A stretch of DNA of 64,000 nt, from positions 1,110,792 through 1,174,791 of the forward strand of contig NZ_CM001488.1 of NCBI RefSeq assembly GCF_000233695.2, given 5' to 3'. This stretch comes from Desulfobacter postgatei 2ac9 (GTDB lineage Bacteria; Desulfobacterota; Desulfobacteria; Desulfobacterales; Desulfobacteraceae). The notes beneath the pieces were generated by a model. It worked only from the letters and a program-made list of their open reading frames with translations, was not told the origin of the DNA and ran no database searches. Below are positions 62,986 through 64,000 of this stretch, one piece after another. The position numbers were made by a program, and so were the translations under genes. The first letter of the stretch is position 1; each line of letters opens with the position of its first letter.

Positions 62986-63109
62986 TTTACCTCCTTTTAT
63001 GCGTATTCGGTATGGACAGATAATATCATATTTGGGGGGCAAGATGACAGTGCCCAATAACTGATTATATTACATCCATAAACAAAAACCTGATCGAACG
63101 GAGGTTATT

Positions 63110-63445
63110 ATGGACAGCTTGATTACGCATAAATGTGTTCCCTGTGAAAAGGGCGGTTTAGTTGCAACAGCAGAAGAGATAGCAAATTTCAAACGCCAGG
63201 TGCCGGACTGGGAGATCGTTGATGTACAGGGAAACCAGACCCTGAAGCGAGTGTTTCGGTTTAAAAATTTTAAACAGGCCCTGACCTTTGTTAACCGGGT
63301 GGGTGAGTTGGCTGAGGCCGAATATCATCATCCCACACTGGTTCTGGGATGGGGGCGTGTGGAGGTGTTGTGGACAACCCAAAAAATAAAGGGCCTGCAT
63401 AAAAATGATTTTTCAATGGCAGCCAAAACGGACGCTTTGGTTTGA
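63110..63445 (+). CDS. Pterin-4a-carbinolamine dehydratase family protein
   Basis: A 111-residue protein of the PCD/DCoH family: start LITHKCVPCEKGG, then LKRVFRFKNFKQALTFVNRV, AEYHHPTLVLGWGRVEVLW and TTQKIKGLHKNDF. The catalytic His pair (YHHP) is kept. In organisms without aromatic amino acid hydroxylase it may recycle other pterins or act with molybdopterin enzymes. CGGAGG precedes the ATG. Confidence 0.93.
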   Translation: MDSLITHKCVPCEKGGLVATAEEIANFKRQVPDWEIVDVQGNQTLKRVFRFKNFKQALTFVNRVGELAEAEYHHPTLVLGWGRVEVLWTTQKIKGLHKNDFSMAAKTDALV

Positions 63446-63620
63446 TTTTAACTCACCATGAGACGGGTATGCGCCCAATAACTTCGTGTATTGTTTCGAT
63501 TGAAATAAAAAAATTATCATCAATTGCCCTTTTTTTTTACGGACGGCATCCAGGCATGTAAGACGATTGGTTATGTCCGCCTGTCACCTGATAACTACTA
63601 TATTAAGTGCAGTATTATAA

Positions 63621-64000
63621 ATGAAGACCAATACCCTGAAAATGATGTGCCTTTTGGCGCTTCTGGCTGCTTTCCCACCGTTATCAACGGACATGTATCT
63701 TCCGGCGTTGCCTTTGCTTCAACAAATTTGGCAGCAGCCTATGTCCGTGGTCAACCTTACCCTGAGCGGATTTTTCATCGGATTTTGCATCAGTATGCTG
63801 CTGTACGGCCCCTTGTCGGACAAATATGGTCGAAAGCCCCTGCTTATGGTCGGTATCATGATTTATATTGCTGCCAGTTTTGTGAGCGGATTTGTGGACG
63901 ATATCTATCATCTTATTTGCCTCAGGGTTCTGCAGGGCGTTGGGGCATCGTCGGGCGTGGTAATCTCCATGGCCATTACCAAGGACCTGTACGAAGGGAA
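63621..64000 (+). CDS. MFS multidrug transporter, Bcr/CflA type, 5' part
   Basis: The first 126 codons of a major facilitator transporter, cut by the window end. Helix 1 is followed by LSTDMYLPALPLLQQIW, a Bcr/CflA hallmark, then NLTLSGFFIGFCISMLLYG and the MFS signature GPLSDKYGRKPLL, with LRVLQGVGASSGVVI after. Export of drugs or small metabolites is expected by family. No good ribosome-binding site is seen before ATG 63621. The preceding gap (63446-63620) holds only an AT-rich stretch. Confidence 0.88.
   Translation, partial: MKTNTLKMMCLLALLAAFPPLSTDMYLPALPLLQQIWQQPMSVVNLTLSGFFIGFCISMLLYGPLSDKYGRKPLLMVGIMIYIAASFVSGFVDDIYHLICLRVLQGVGASSGVVISMAITKDLYEG

Noticed and set aside
1-64000. CRISPR array, prophage or complete insertion sequence
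   Set aside because: No regularly spaced repeats, cas genes, phage structural genes or complete transposase were found on either strand.

Overview
The window looks like a chromosomal segment of a strictly anaerobic, motile or piliated Desulfobacterota bacterium, most likely a Desulfobacteraceae-type sulfate reducer. This is inferred from gene content (TAXI-type TRAP transporter with a UspA protein, DUF3124, SpoIIE-type phosphatases, many signalling proteins, an unlinked gspF) and from a moderately GC-rich coding style. No rRNA or marker gene fixes the genus. Both ends are cut inside genes: an HRDC/HTH protein on the left and an MFS drug transporter on the right.

Region 1 (1-3.5 kb) holds the tail of an HRDC/HTH protein, a YitT membrane protein and a badly scrambled SNF2 helicase pseudogene. 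Region 2 (3.5-7.9 kb) is visibly AT-richer and foreign-looking. It carries a C5 cytosine methyltransferase, a Vsr nickase, an HNH endonuclease broken by a one-base frameshift, an integron attC-like site directly after it, a 35-residue membrane peptide ORF starting right after that site, a HigBA toxin-antitoxin pair, a RelE toxin stub and a 58-bp palindromic element. It reads like a small set of captured gene cassettes. Region 3 (7.9-11 kb) has a cold-shock pair (csp, rhlE), a frameshifted RluA-type pseudouridine synthase and a histidine-kinase stub.

Region 4 (11-38.6 kb) is mostly housekeeping: alkaline phosphatase, YibE/F, two M48 proteases, an unlinked gspF beside a large ARMT1-like protein, an ABC-2 exporter, IHF, purB with AMMECR1 and TrpR-like genes, tRNA-Gly(GCC), an OleD-like reductase, and a long minus-strand run argC - M23 peptidase - secA - clpS - clpA - aat - fxsA - HDOD. 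clpS, clpA and aat together make up the bacterial N-degron pathway. Region 5 (38.6-43 kb) is a TAXI-TRAP transporter plus UspA, flanked by a diverged inverted repeat and followed by a possible structured RNA.

Region 6 (43-58 kb) has a Nudix hydrolase, a third M48 protease with TPRs, a lipoprotein, a NifU-like scaffold, KhpA and an orphan ABC substrate-binding protein. Then comes the most unusual locus: a tight four-gene minus-strand operon encoding a sensor SpoIIE phosphatase, an ornithine-racemase-like PLP enzyme, an MFS carrier fused to two extracytoplasmic sensor modules, and a 526-residue protein I do not recognise. A paralogous sensor phosphatase is divergently transcribed from it. My hypothesis is an amino-acid racemisation, transport and sensing system. 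Region 7 (58.5-62.1 kb) is a second candidate system: a double-receiver/DUF4388 regulator, a protein built of repeated MshEN-type (c-di-GMP-binding-like) motifs, and a MinD/FlhG-like ATPase with a long C-terminal tail. The window ends with a beta-hydroxyacid dehydrogenase, a pterin carbinolamine dehydratase and a Bcr/CflA-type transporter. All calls were made by reading the sequence; no database search was run.
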